Assembly (NCBI GenBank): GCA_030427805.1
Contig: JAUICP010000006.1
Coordinates: 1-64,000 of the forward strand
Direction: 5' to 3'
Source: Bdellovibrionia bacterium
Lineage (GTDB): Bacteria; Bdellovibrionota; Bdellovibrionia; Bdellovibrionales; JAGQZY01
Length of the DNA stretch: 64,000 bases
Below, piece by piece: positions 43,063 through 52,317 of the stretch (position 1 is its first letter; every line of letters starts with the position of its first letter). The notes under the pieces are model-generated. The model searched no databases and was not told the DNA's origin. It was given only the letters and a program-made list of their open reading frames with translations. The position numbers and the translations under genes are program-made.

Positions 43063-43775
43063 GAAATATTTCTTGAAAGCGTTAATCGAGAGTCAGTCCA
43101 AAACCAATTAAGCATTGGGTCCATTTCGATTGAGTCGCAGAGCTGAAGTTCAACAAAACAATTATTGCGCATAGATTCGTTTACCAATGGCATGGAAGGA
43201 CCAATATTGATAAAGCGTTTCACATCTTTTTCACAGACGAGGTCTTTAAAGATCTCCTGAAAATCCATTTGTTTCTCATTAATTTTCTTTAAATCCCGCT
43301 CTTCTTCTAAATCTAAAGAAACAACTTTGTACTCTTCAAGAGAAACACCTGAAAGGACCAAGTTTGTCACATTACTCGTATCGACTTCACTACCAGCCTG
43401 CTCTAGGTTCAGGCTTGAGTTGTTGATAATCATTTCTTGAAAGCTTTGCTGACCACTAATCACATTGAGAGCAGAATCACCATTAGAGTTCCCAACTATG
43501 AAATTAGGCTTTAAGTTAAATTTTATATAGCGCTCATAGAGCCCAATTTGAACGATGGCAGAGGCTAAACTCTTCAAACGGATATTGTGAAGAAAGCTCG
43601 ATTGCGGAGACACTATATAGGAGTGAAGGTCGAAACTTTCTTCGAAACAACGATCGATTATTTTTTGAGCTTCTTTAACTCGAATGGAAACTTCGGGTAT
43701 CCTTACGACAGCTTTTCGGATCTCCTCTTGATCCAATCCATTCATTCCTGCAAATACGACGGCACTCAAACTCAT
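43059..43775 (-). CDS. FabD-like acyltransferase-fold protein with altered nucleophile motif
   Basis: A 238-residue protein that resembles malonyl-CoA:ACP transacylase: AVVFAGMNGLDQEEI at the start in place of FxFPGQG, and PNFIVGNSNGDSALNVISGQ in the position of the GHSxGE nucleophile elbow. The His and Glu next to the catalytic Ser are replaced (GNSNGD), though the Ser is kept. The end (INIGPSMPLVNESMRNNC) matches the FabD C-terminal GPGKVLxxLxxxN region. ATG at 43775 gives the usual N-terminus; the frame opens at a TTG ten codons earlier. It may be a non-fatty-acid acyltransferase or a regulatory relic; fabD neighbours are absent. Confidence 0.62.
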   Translation of the reverse strand: MSLSAVVFAGMNGLDQEEIRKAVVRIPEVSIRVKEAQKIIDRCFEESFDLHSYIVSPQSSFLHNIRLKSLASAIVQIGLYERYIKFNLKPNFIVGNSNGDSALNVISGQQSFQEMIINNSSLNLEQAGSEVDTSNVTNLVLSGVSLEEYKVVSLDLEEERDLKKINEKQMDFQEIFKDLVCEKDVKRFINIGPSMPLVNESMRNNCFVELQLCDSIEMDPMLNWFWTDSRLTLSRNIS

Positions 43776-43994
43776 TCCAACCCCTGTAGTTGTATTTTTT
43801 TTCAAAAGCTTACGACAAATGTCCTGCTTTTAGGTTAAGAGCAATATGCGTACCGAAGCGCTATCAATTGTTTTGGAAGTTTTTATAGGCTCATGGGCAA
43901 ATTAGGGCCCACACGCAGTTACCTTGCCAAAAACGAACTTCACTTTTTTTCTCAAGAGAAGAAAGAATTACAAGATTAAAGTCGAGCTTAAGAA

Positions 43995-44024
43995 TTGACT
44001 TGAAGAATGGAAAAAACCTAAATG
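43995..44024 (+). promoter_or_regulatory. Candidate sigma-70 promoter for gsp
   Basis: TTGACT at 43995-44000 and TAAATG at 44019-44024, 18 bases apart, about 175 bases before gspC. The -35 is near consensus, the -10 is weak. Other promoters in the region are possible. Confidence 0.32.
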
Positions 44025-44160
44025 ATGCGACTTGTAATACTGTCCATTTTCAAACTTTTACGGAGACACAAATCCCCGATTTAACTTGAGTTTTTTTTGC
44101 ATCGAGACCTCTGTCTCTGCTACACTTATGTTCGTAGACAAAAGAAGAGTTACAATGGAA

Positions 44161-44172
44161 TGAGTTAACTCA
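44161..44172. promoter_or_regulatory. Palindrome before gspC
   Basis: TGAGTTAACTCA is a perfect 12-base palindrome 27 bases upstream of the gspC ATG. Such a dyad close to a start could be an operator for a dimeric regulator. Confidence 0.4.
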
Positions 44173-44199
44173 CTTTTTAATAGGGGCACGTTCTCGAGG

Positions 44200-45168
44200 A
44201 TGAGTTCAAAACGAAGCAGGGATGCTAAAAAATCAGAAAGTTTACTTAAGGTCCCGCGACCACCACTAGAGTCTCTCTACATTTATGTGTTTTTGGGAGC
44301 CGTTAGTTTTATGGTTGCGGATACGGTAGTTCTCTCAACGCGAGAACTCATGCTCCCCAATCAAACGCCTCCCAAGAAACTGGCGCGCCGTTCGGGCGGA
44401 AGACTTCAAGCCACGAAAACAGGTACTCTGCGAGATAAAAATATTTTTTCTGGAAAAGGAGAAATAGCTCCTCCATTTGGGCAGTCCAAATCGAATGAAC
44501 CTACGCAAACTCCGACCCGTGATCCCGTTCTCACTCGACTCCCCATTGTGCTTGGCGGAACCATAGTCTCTAATAATGAAGCTCGGTCCATCGCGACTAT
44601 TAACCTACGCAGTAAAAACGAGATCATTCCCGTCAAACAGGGTGAAATCATCTCAAACGTCGGTCCCGCTCGAATAGAAATCCTTAAGATCGAACGGGGA
44701 AAAGTTATTTTTAGAAACCTCCGCAATTCGGCCCTTGAGTATGTTGAGCTGAAAGTCGACGAAAAGATCAATTTCGGTGTGGCTAAACGAACAACTCCGA
44801 CTCCTCAGAAAACTTCAGGAGAGGTTATCGCCGATACCGAAACAGACTTTCGAATCAGTGGAGATACGATTAAGAAGTACACAGCTAATCTTACGAACCT
44901 TTTACAGCAAGCTCGCGCCGTTCCCAATATCATCCCTGGTTCTGGTGGCCAGGTTGATGGGTATAGGATCGTAGATATTAAGAAAGATTCCATCTTCACA
45001 AAATTGGGCATCAAGCGAATGGACGTTATTAAAAACGTCAACGGTGAGTCGATCAATAGCCCGGCTAAGGCCATGCAGATGTACAACGCCCTTAAAAACT
45101 CCAATGAAATTTCTATCGAAGTAGAACGTGGTGGAAGCGTAGAGACCTTTAACTATACGATTGAGTAA
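44200..45168 (+). CDS. gspC: Type II secretion protein GspC
   Basis: GspC links the inner-membrane platform to the secretin. The 322-residue protein has a cytoplasmic N-terminus, one membrane helix (residues 27-47, SLYIYVFLGAVSFMVAD), an HR domain at about 108-180 (VLGGTIVSNNEARSIATI, VKQGEII) and a C-terminal PDZ domain (about 235-320, GYRIVDIKKDSIFTKLGIKRMD). The PDZ region is thought to help choose substrates. It starts the gsp operon after CGAGG; the next gene begins two bases later. Confidence 0.9.
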   Translation: MSSKRSRDAKKSESLLKVPRPPLESLYIYVFLGAVSFMVADTVVLSTRELMLPNQTPPKKLARRSGGRLQATKTGTLRDKNIFSGKGEIAPPFGQSKSNEPTQTPTRDPVLTRLPIVLGGTIVSNNEARSIATINLRSKNEIIPVKQGEIISNVGPARIEILKIERGKVIFRNLRNSALEYVELKVDEKINFGVAKRTTPTPQKTSGEVIADTETDFRISGDTIKKYTANLTNLLQQARAVPNIIPGSGGQVDGYRIVDIKKDSIFTKLGIKRMDVIKNVNGESINSPAKAMQMYNALKNSNEISIEVERGGSVETFNYTIE

Positions 45169-45169
45169 T

Positions 45170-45754
45170 ATGAAAACTGACCAAGAACAAAAAAAGAAAA
45201 GCAACCGAAAGCTGATAATTATCATTGCAGCTTTTTCTGTTGTTATTGGTTTAGGTGCGATCGCCTATGTTACTTATGAGTTCTATAGAGTGACTAAAGC
45301 TATTGAAACCATCGCAAATGTTCCTGATATGGCAAAAGACCTCGAGGCGAACCGACCCGACTCTGCAAAAGGTACAAGCGAAAGCTCTCCCGTCAATTGG
45401 GAAAAGGCTGTCAAAAAGCTTGAGGGCAACCATTTTCAGTTCTCAAGAAAGCAGATTGACGATTTAAAGATTACTCCCGAGGCTGTCCTTTCAGAAGGTC
45501 GAGTCGTTCCCAATATGAATGGTGATACAAATCAACTCAATGGCTTTAAAATAGTTTCCGTTAAAGGAAATGGCCTTCTTCACCTACTAGGAATTAAAGA
45601 AGGCGATATTTTGGCTAGGATTCACGGCCAAAGCATGGATAACCCAATGGCCATGCTAAAAGCTATCAATGAATTCAAAGGCCAAGATGAAATTGTACTA
45701 ACTTTTAATCGCGAAAATAGTGATTTTGATTTACGTCTGACATTTATCGATTAA
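45170..45754 (+). CDS. Second GspC-like PDZ protein in the T2SS operon
   Basis: A 194-residue protein with a membrane helix near residues 16-37 and a C-terminal PDZ domain (about 115-190, FKIVSVKGNGLLHLLGIKEGDILARI). The segment RVVPNMNGDTNQLNGFKIV matches the same region of GspC (AVPNIIPGSGGQVDGYRIV), so it looks like a GspC duplication that lost the HR domain. The ATG at 45170 follows the gspC stop by one base; an earlier TTG is not needed. Two GspC-type proteins in one operon are unusual. It may form a heteromer with GspC or bind a different substrate set. Confidence 0.8.
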   Translation: MKTDQEQKKKSNRKLIIIIAAFSVVIGLGAIAYVTYEFYRVTKAIETIANVPDMAKDLEANRPDSAKGTSESSPVNWEKAVKKLEGNHFQFSRKQIDDLKITPEAVLSEGRVVPNMNGDTNQLNGFKIVSVKGNGLLHLLGIKEGDILARIHGQSMDNPMAMLKAINEFKGQDEIVLTFNRENSDFDLRLTFID

Positions 45755-45774
45755 GCCCACAAAGGAAGGTGGCA

Positions 45775-48093
45775 ATGAAAAAAACAGGATGCGTTTACTA
45801 CACATTTCTTGCTTTACTGTGCTCTATCGTAATGACCCAAGCTCAAGCTCAGTCCGGTCGCTTCGGTACTCAACCAGCGGAAGAGAATGCGTCAAAGGAT
45901 GGAGCTAAAGGAGAGGCCGGAAAGTCTGAAGAAAATAAGATGGACTTTGCCACAGCAAACCCCGAGGACATCACCAACGAAAATTTTCCCGACCTTATTG
46001 AGAGCTTTGATTACCCCAATGCTGAGATTTCAGATGTTATCAAGGCGATTTCAAAGTTAACGGGAAAGAACTTCATTGTAGACCCTGGTGTTCGCGGAAA
46101 AATCACTATTATCGCTCCTTCGCAAATTACAATTGCTGAAGCCTGGAAAGCTTTTCTCTCAGCTCTAGCCATCAATGGGTTTACCGTTGTACCCGCAGGA
46201 CGCTTTTTAAAGATTAAATCCTCTAGGAACGCCGGTCGCGATGCTATCGAAACTTATACGGGCGATTACTTTCCAAATAGTGATCAGATGATTACGCGAA
46301 TCCTAAAGCTTCGCTACATTTCAGCTGATGAAGTCAATAAGCGACTCCGTATTCTCCCTTCAAAAGAAGGTGAAATGACTCCCTATGAGCCCACCAACTC
46401 ATTGATTATTTCTGACTATGGTTCAAACGTTGAAAAAATGGTGAAAATCATTACCGAGCTCGATCGCCCTGGATTTGAAGAAAAACTTGAAGTGATCCCC
46501 ATCAAAAACGCGACAGCTAAAAAGATAGCTGAACTTGTAAATACGATCATCAATAAAGGAGAAACCGGCGGAAGCGGAAGGTTTCGCTCTTCGAGCCGAT
46601 TCAGACGCTCGAACAACAAAGACTCGGGCGCCACTAAAGGTTCAGTGACAGAATCAATTTCAATTGTAACTTCTGATGATCGTACTAATGCCATCATCGT
46701 ACTCGGTAATGATGCTGGCATTAAAAGAATTCAAAGACTCGTTCGTCAGCTCGACTACCCACTCGATCCATCAGAGAGTGGTGGTGTTTATGTTTACTAT
46801 GTTAAAAATGGAGAAGCTAAGCTCATTGCCCAAACCCTCTCTGGGATAGCCCAAGAGGAAGAAAAGAAAAGGCAAAAGCAACAGCAGACTTCAAATCGTG
46901 AAAACGCCAATACCAACCCAGCTCAAGAGTCTCGACCCATTTTTGGTGGCGATGTTAAAATTGTGGCCGATGAAAACACTAATAGCTTAATTATCACGGC
47001 CAATAAACAGGATTATAAAACCGTTCTCCAACTGCTCGATAAAATTGATATCGCAAAAGACCAAGTCTATGTTGAGGCCATCATCCTCGAGATGAACATT
47101 CAGGACTCGTCTAATTACAATGTTAACGCCTTTCAGTTTATTAAATCTGGAGATGGTGACGGGGCTCAAACACCTCTCCGCGTCGGTTTCAGCTCAGGCG
47201 GAGTGACAAGCCTCTTCGACTTAGCCAAAACCGGGGCTATTCTTGGTTTCGGAAGCGGAGACACCATCGAGGTGGAAACTCCAACTGGAAATATTCGAAT
47301 TAAAGAGCTTGTCGGCTTTGTTGACTTCATCAAAACCTACACCGAATCCAATGTACTTTCGACTCCGCAAATTATTGCCCTCGATAACGAAGAGGCAAAA
47401 ATTAAAGTCGGTGACGATGTTCCTGTAGCCAATAATACGAGCACGGGCACAAACGGAATTCAGAATAACAGCATCCAGTTTAAAGAAGCCGCTATTGAAT
47501 TAAAAATTAAGCCTTTCATTAGTCCCGACTCGGACATTGTTCGATTGAACATTGATCAGTCGATCACTGAAATTAACAACAATGTTGTTCAAGGCTTTGA
47601 AGGAAATGCCCAGGGCCGTTCAATTCGCGAGGTAACGACAAATATTGTTCTTCGCGACGGAGATACGGCAGTCATCGGTGGATTGATGAAAGATGTTGAG
47701 CGCGTAGAGGAGCAAAAGGTTCCTCTTCTCGGTGACATTCCAATTCTTGGCTGGCTTTTTAGAGGTCGTAGTACTACGAGCCAAAAGGTAAACCTGATGA
47801 TCTTTCTCACTCCGAGAATTATCAGAAACCCTCTTCACGCCAAAGCGATTCTCGACGAAAAGATCGATGCTCGAGCCCGTTTTATACAAACTTTTACAGA
47901 GGGTAATGATCCCCATGGCGCACTTTTTGATAGACTTAAACTCGGTAAGAATGGCATCGATGACGCCCCTGTAGAGAATCAACAACAAGAAGTTTTTGAA
48001 GAGCCCCAAGAAAAACTAGAGCTTGATCTCGAACAAGCTCCTCTCGAAGAAGTTCAAGATGGTGATACTGATGAGGACATTTTTGAGGAATAG
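45775..48093 (+). CDS. gspD: Type II secretion secretin GspD
   Basis: The outer-membrane pore of the T2SS. After a signal peptide (cleavage near AQA, residue 26), the 772-residue protein has an N0 domain (FPDLIESFDYPNAEISDVI), N1-N3 ring domains (RILKLRYISADEVNKRL; EVIPIKNATAKKIAELV with a Ser/Arg-rich insert; YVYYVKNGEAKLIAQTL) and the secretin core (VYVEAIILEMNIQD to GDTAVIGGLMKDVERVEEQKVPLLGDIPILGWLF). The final 90 residues are very acidic. AAGGAAGG before the ATG at 45775 sets the start rather than a GTG two codons earlier. No pilotin gene was identified. Confidence 0.96.
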   Translation: MKKTGCVYYTFLALLCSIVMTQAQAQSGRFGTQPAEENASKDGAKGEAGKSEENKMDFATANPEDITNENFPDLIESFDYPNAEISDVIKAISKLTGKNFIVDPGVRGKITIIAPSQITIAEAWKAFLSALAINGFTVVPAGRFLKIKSSRNAGRDAIETYTGDYFPNSDQMITRILKLRYISADEVNKRLRILPSKEGEMTPYEPTNSLIISDYGSNVEKMVKIITELDRPGFEEKLEVIPIKNATAKKIAELVNTIINKGETGGSGRFRSSSRFRRSNNKDSGATKGSVTESISIVTSDDRTNAIIVLGNDAGIKRIQRLVRQLDYPLDPSESGGVYVYYVKNGEAKLIAQTLSGIAQEEEKKRQKQQQTSNRENANTNPAQESRPIFGGDVKIVADENTNSLIITANKQDYKTVLQLLDKIDIAKDQVYVEAIILEMNIQDSSNYNVNAFQFIKSGDGDGAQTPLRVGFSSGGVTSLFDLAKTGAILGFGSGDTIEVETPTGNIRIKELVGFVDFIKTYTESNVLSTPQIIALDNEEAKIKVGDDVPVANNTSTGTNGIQNNSIQFKEAAIELKIKPFISPDSDIVRLNIDQSITEINNNVVQGFEGNAQGRSIREVTTNIVLRDGDTAVIGGLMKDVERVEEQKVPLLGDIPILGWLFRGRSTTSQKVNLMIFLTPRIIRNPLHAKAILDEKIDARARFIQTFTEGNDPHGALFDRLKLGKNGIDDAPVENQQQEVFEEPQEKLELDLEQAPLEEVQDGDTDEDIFEE

Positions 48094-48112
48094 AATTTGG
48101 AGTTTTATTTAA

Positions 48113-49807
48113 ATGGCAACGACAACAGCAGCTATTGAAAACATACTGTCCAAAAATTCGGGGATGACAAAAGATCAGGCCATCTCCGTTCTCAATATGC
48201 AAAGCGACAGTGGGCTCGTCTTAAGAGAAGCTATCGAAAAAAAGGGAATGCACGCCCCCGAGGACATCTTGGCTGAAGTTTGCCGACAAATGGAACTTGA
48301 GTTTATCAAAGATATTCCGGTGAACGACATACCTGTGGAGCTTATCAACGATATCCCGATTTCATTTGCCAAAGCCCATGAGGTTCTTCCGTTTAAAGCG
48401 GACGATAGAAAAGTTATCGTTTTATCGACAAATCCCCTCAATACAGAGGTCTATGACGATTTAAGAGCTCTCTTTAAAAAGCGAATCGAACCTCTAATTT
48501 CTACAAAGACAAAAGTTCTAGATGCCATTGATCGTGTCTACGAAAAGGGAACATCGGCCCTCGAAGGTCTCGACGAGATTGAAGAAGAGGAATACGATCT
48601 CGACGATCCGATCATCGATCTTCTCGAATCAGGAGAAGACGATGCACCAGTCATCAAGCTGGTAAACACTCTTATTTTTCGAGCTGTTAAAGAAAAGGCT
48701 TCAGATATTCATATCGAGCCTTATGAAAAAAATATGGTCGTACGATTCCGAATCGATGGAACGCTTTACGATGTTTTTAAACCGCCGAAAAAACTGCAAA
48801 ATGCCATTACATCGAGAATAAAAGTAATGGGAAATCTCAATATTGCAGAAAAGCGACTGCCACAGGATGGCCGAATTCCTATTAAGATTGGTGGAAAAGA
48901 TATCGATATTCGTCTCAACACAGTCCCCACTTCATTTGGTGAGAGACTGGTTATGCGTCTTCAAGATCGCTCGAATGTCATTCTTCAGTTAGAGCAACTC
49001 GGTTTTTCACAGAAGAGCTTGAAAGAACTCGGAGAGCTACTGCAAAGAACCTATGGCATCATATTAGTCACAGGACCTACCGGTTCTGGTAAGTCGACGA
49101 CACTTTATGCGAGTTTGCAAAAGCTCAATAATATTGAAACCAATATCATTACCGTCGAGGATCCGGTGGAGCAACGAATCCCCGGTATCGGCCAGATCCA
49201 GGTGAACTCAAAAATTGGACTGACCTTTGCCGCTGGACTTCGAGCTATTCTTCGTCAAGATCCCAACATTGTAATGCTTGGGGAGATTCGTGACCTAGAG
49301 ACAGCAGAAATCGCAATTAACGCTTCACTCACGGGTCACCTGGTTTTATCTACAATTCACACCAATGACGCTTCCGGAGCTTTCCCCCGACTCATTGATA
49401 TGGGTTGTGAACCTTTTCTTATCGCAACATCACTTCTCGGAGTCATCTCTCAACGACTTATCCGCGTCCTTTGCCCCCATTGCAAAGAGCCCTATGAGCC
49501 AACAGATCTCGACTTAGCAAATATTGAAATGACGCGCCAACAAGTCCAAGGCGCTAATATCCACAAAGCAGTTGGTTGCGATCACTGCAATGGTAAAGGA
49601 TATTCAGGTCGAACTCTCATTCAAGAACTCCTATTGGTAACTGAAGAGGTTCGAACTCTTGTTATGCAGCGAAAAGATTCTGGACAAATTAAAAAGAAAG
49701 CCATTGAGCAGGGCATGATCCCCTTTAGAGATGACGGGATCCAAAAAGTATTAAAGGGAATTACCACGATCGAAGAGGTTCTCGCCAATACGCAAGTTGA
49801 TTTGTAA
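48113..49807 (+). CDS. gspE: Type II secretion ATPase GspE
   Basis: Cytoplasmic hexameric ATPase driving pseudopilus assembly. The 564-residue protein has N1E/N2E domains (residues 1-150), then the conserved core with Walker A GPTGSGKST (321-329), Asp box ITVEDPVEQRIPG, Walker B LGEIRDLETAEIA and His box LSTIHTNDASGA. The zinc-binding CPHC..CDHC pair near 460-490 is present, as in GspE and PilB. Cotranscribed with gspD at a 19-base gap. Confidence 0.97.
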   Translation: MATTTAAIENILSKNSGMTKDQAISVLNMQSDSGLVLREAIEKKGMHAPEDILAEVCRQMELEFIKDIPVNDIPVELINDIPISFAKAHEVLPFKADDRKVIVLSTNPLNTEVYDDLRALFKKRIEPLISTKTKVLDAIDRVYEKGTSALEGLDEIEEEEYDLDDPIIDLLESGEDDAPVIKLVNTLIFRAVKEKASDIHIEPYEKNMVVRFRIDGTLYDVFKPPKKLQNAITSRIKVMGNLNIAEKRLPQDGRIPIKIGGKDIDIRLNTVPTSFGERLVMRLQDRSNVILQLEQLGFSQKSLKELGELLQRTYGIILVTGPTGSGKSTTLYASLQKLNNIETNIITVEDPVEQRIPGIGQIQVNSKIGLTFAAGLRAILRQDPNIVMLGEIRDLETAEIAINASLTGHLVLSTIHTNDASGAFPRLIDMGCEPFLIATSLLGVISQRLIRVLCPHCKEPYEPTDLDLANIEMTRQQVQGANIHKAVGCDHCNGKGYSGRTLIQELLLVTEEVRTLVMQRKDSGQIKKKAIEQGMIPFRDDGIQKVLKGITTIEEVLANTQVDL

Positions 49808-49851
49808 GGCTGAACTTCGATATATTTTAAGAAATTCTATTAAGGAATCCT

Positions 49852-51066
49852 ATGCCTGTTTACGAGTATAAAGGCCTCAATAAAAAGGGACGAAATATCC
49901 GCTCAACCATTGATGCGGACAATATGCGAGTGGCCCGAACTAAACTTAAAAAGCAAGGCGTCTACGTTGTCGAAATCAAAGATAAGTCGAAGACAAAAAA
50001 GAAGGCCAAGAGCAAAGTTGCCAATAATAAAAGCGTCGGTATTAAAGATATATCTTTAATGACTCGACAATTGGCAACTCTCCTACGCGCCAATATCCCC
50101 CTTGTGGAAAGTATTGGGGCCTGTGCCGATCAGATGGAAAATCCTATACTCAAGGATGCTCTCTACGATTGCAAAAACATGGTTAACGAGGGTTCTACCT
50201 TTCACAAAGCCCTCAGAAAATACCCAAAGATGTTTGATACAATTTTCGTATCCATGTGTGAAGCCGGTGAGACTTCGGGAACTCTCGATACAATCTTGAT
50301 TCGACTTGCAGAATTTAAAGAAGCCCAAAATGAACTCCAATCAAAAATTACCAGTGCCCTCGCCTATCCAGTGATCATGATCATATTTATGTTGGGTATC
50401 TTGGCTGTAATGTTCCTTTTCGTGGTCCCTAAAATGACCGCCATTTTTGAGGATGCGGGTATGGAACTCCCCTGGTACACGCAAATGGTCATCGATTTTA
50501 GCGGTTTATTGGTAAACTATTGGCTTTTTATCATCGCGGGAATCGGTCTTTCTGCCTTTATTTTCAACAATTGGAAGAACTCTGTAAATGGACGTAAAAC
50601 AAATGATGCCATCGTTTTAAAACTACCTCTCATTGGTAAACTAGCACGAATGATAGCAGTGAGCCGTTTTACAAGAACATTATCGACATTGCTCAATGGG
50701 GGCGTCCCCATGCTCAACGCCATGGATATTGTCCGTAACGTTGTAAATAACAATACGATTGCTAAGGCCGTCGATGATGCTCGCGACAACATCTCCGAAG
50801 GGGAGAATATCGCAGGACCATTGAAAAGGTCGGGGCAGTTTCCGCCCATTGTAATTCACATGGTCAATATTGGTGAAAAAACTGGCGAACTGGAAAATAT
50901 GCTGGAACAAGTCAGTGATTCCTATGACTTTCAGGTCAAAAACGCTGTCGCAGGTCTCACATCCATTCTAGAGCCTCTACTCATCATTGTTATGGGTGGC
51001 GTCATTGCTGTCATTGTATTTTCAATGCTCATCCCAATGTTTGAAATGGCGAACTTCGGAGGTTAA
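49852..51066 (+). CDS. gspF: Type II secretion inner-membrane platform protein GspF
   Basis: A 404-residue polytopic protein with two tandem T2SSF domains: about 65-190 (LMTRQLATLLRANIPLVESI) and 265-390 (SRFTRTLSTLLNGGVPMLNAM), each followed by membrane helices (VIMIIFMLGILAVMFLFVVPKM; LLIIVMGGVIAVIVFSMLIPMF). It anchors the ATPase GspE and is part of the assembly platform. The ATG follows AAGGAATCCT. Confidence 0.96.
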   Translation: MPVYEYKGLNKKGRNIRSTIDADNMRVARTKLKKQGVYVVEIKDKSKTKKKAKSKVANNKSVGIKDISLMTRQLATLLRANIPLVESIGACADQMENPILKDALYDCKNMVNEGSTFHKALRKYPKMFDTIFVSMCEAGETSGTLDTILIRLAEFKEAQNELQSKITSALAYPVIMIIFMLGILAVMFLFVVPKMTAIFEDAGMELPWYTQMVIDFSGLLVNYWLFIIAGIGLSAFIFNNWKNSVNGRKTNDAIVLKLPLIGKLARMIAVSRFTRTLSTLLNGGVPMLNAMDIVRNVVNNNTIAKAVDDARDNISEGENIAGPLKRSGQFPPIVIHMVNIGEKTGELENMLEQVSDSYDFQVKNAVAGLTSILEPLLIIVMGGVIAVIVFSMLIPMFEMANFGG

Positions 51067-51103
51067 AATGGTATCCTTAAAAAAAGTTTTTTGGAGGAAC
51101 ACA

Positions 51104-51517
51104 ATGTTGCGAAATGAAGAGGGACTCACACTCGTTGAAATTATGATCGTTCTTGCGATTCTGGCGGGTCTCGCTGCTATCTTAGGTACTACAGTCTTTG
51201 GTGCACTCGATAAGGCAAATGTTAGGCAAGCAAAGATTCAAATGGGAACCATCGCCGGTAAACTCGACGAATACTCGGCAGACTGCGGAATATATCCTAC
51301 GACGGATCAGGGCCTAGAAGCTCTTATCAACGCTCCCGAAGTGGCTCCCACCTGTGATGACTGGGGCCCTACTCCGTACTTTAAGAAATTACCTAAAGAT
51401 CCGTGGAAGAATGACTATGTCTATGAGTCTGATGGCTCAACCTACACACTATACTCCTTGGGCAAAGACCGTAAAGAGGAAGGTGAAGGCTACAACAAAG
51501 ACATTTATTACGAATAG
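51104..51517 (+). CDS. gspG: Major pseudopilin GspG
   Basis: The main subunit of the T2SS pseudopilus. The start at 51104 follows GGAGGAACACA and gives MLRNEEG, with prepilin cleavage after G7 followed by LTLVEIMIVLAIL. The C-terminal domain contains GIYPTTDQGLEAL, GPTPYFKKLPKDPW and YTLYSLGKDRKEEGEG, the calcium-site region of GspG. It is about 137 residues. Frames starting earlier run into gspF. It is followed by a terminator, so gspG may accumulate to a higher level than the downstream genes. Confidence 0.97.
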   Translation: MLRNEEGLTLVEIMIVLAILAGLAAILGTTVFGALDKANVRQAKIQMGTIAGKLDEYSADCGIYPTTDQGLEALINAPEVAPTCDDWGPTPYFKKLPKDPWKNDYVYESDGSTYTLYSLGKDRKEEGEGYNKDIYYE

Positions 51518-51551
51518 GAACGAGCACAAACTTGTGCAATTTATCTCTTAG

Positions 51552-51581
51552 AAAAAGAGCTCGTTTTGAGCTCTTTTTTTT
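51552..51581 (+). terminator. Internal terminator between gspG and gspH
   Basis: AAAAGAGCTC pairs with GAGCTCTTTT around GTTTT and is followed by more T residues, about 35 bases after the gspG stop and within the operon. It probably attenuates transcription of gspH onward and gives high gspG relative to minor pseudopilins. Confidence 0.85.
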
Positions 51582-51672
51582 GTGCTGAAATCCGGTTTTA
51601 ATAGGCAAAATCAAAGGGATTTTTACGCAATTTTGCATGGGTCTGAGGCCATTTTAATGTAAACTACCAGGT

Positions 51673-52317
51673 GTGAACGTTTACGAAACTTTCTCTCATT
51701 TACGTAAAGATGAAAAGGGACTCACCCTCATTGAAATCATGGTGGTTCTCTTTATCATTGCGGCCTTTTTCGCCATTGCCCTCCCCTCTCTCAACGACCC
51801 CGGAAGAGAGATACGCTCTGAAATTCGCAAACTCAAAGTATTAACTAGAACCCTGAGGTCCCGAGCACGGATCTCTAACCAAACATTGAGACTCGTTCTC
51901 GAGTTCCCAAATGAAGATGCTGAAGATCCCCAATATCGTTTTTGGGTCGAAGCCACTACTGAAAGAGTGACCCTACTTTCGGATGATCAAAAAGAAGATA
52001 TCGAAAGAGAGCTTAAAGACGATCAAGATGTCGACAATCTCTTTGGTTTTTCTTTGGACGAAAGGTTTTTCAAAGAACCTAAAGTTCTACCGATGAACCT
52101 CCAATTTGATCGCATCGAGTACACTAAACTTGAAGAACCCATTGTCGAAGGAAAAGCCTTTATTCACTTTTTTCCTTCGGGTCTTGTCGAAGAATCGGCC
52201 ATTCACATTAAGAGTCCCGATGATCAGTTTAAATTCACGCTCGCCGTTCACCCTCTTACCGGTGAGGCTGAAATTGTTTATAAAGACGTTGAACTCAGGG
52301 ATATGGTGGCCCAATGA
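51673..52317 (+). CDS. gspH: Minor pseudopilin GspH
   Basis: A 214-residue pseudopilin: KDEKG followed by LTLIEIMVVLFIIAAFFAIALPSL, with cleavage after the Gly and conserved Glu5. The C-terminal part is a beta domain with acidic loops. GTG start with only a weak binding site (ACCAG); the upstream gap has a terminator. GspH sits near the pseudopilus tip with I, J and K. Confidence 0.88.
   Translation: MNVYETFSHLRKDEKGLTLIEIMVVLFIIAAFFAIALPSLNDPGREIRSEIRKLKVLTRTLRSRARISNQTLRLVLEFPNEDAEDPQYRFWVEATTERVTLLSDDQKEDIERELKDDQDVDNLFGFSLDERFFKEPKVLPMNLQFDRIEYTKLEEPIVEGKAFIHFFPSGLVEESAIHIKSPDDQFKFTLAVHPLTGEAEIVYKDVELRDMVAQ

Larger units (their letters stand above)
43776..44199. promoter_or_regulatory. 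Divergent promoter region upstream of the gsp operon
   Basis: About 420 bases with no supported gene, between the divergent FabD-like gene and gspC. It is AT-rich and must drive the whole 14-kb secretion operon. It contains a candidate sigma-70 promoter and a perfect 12-base palindrome, listed separately. Confidence 0.6.
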
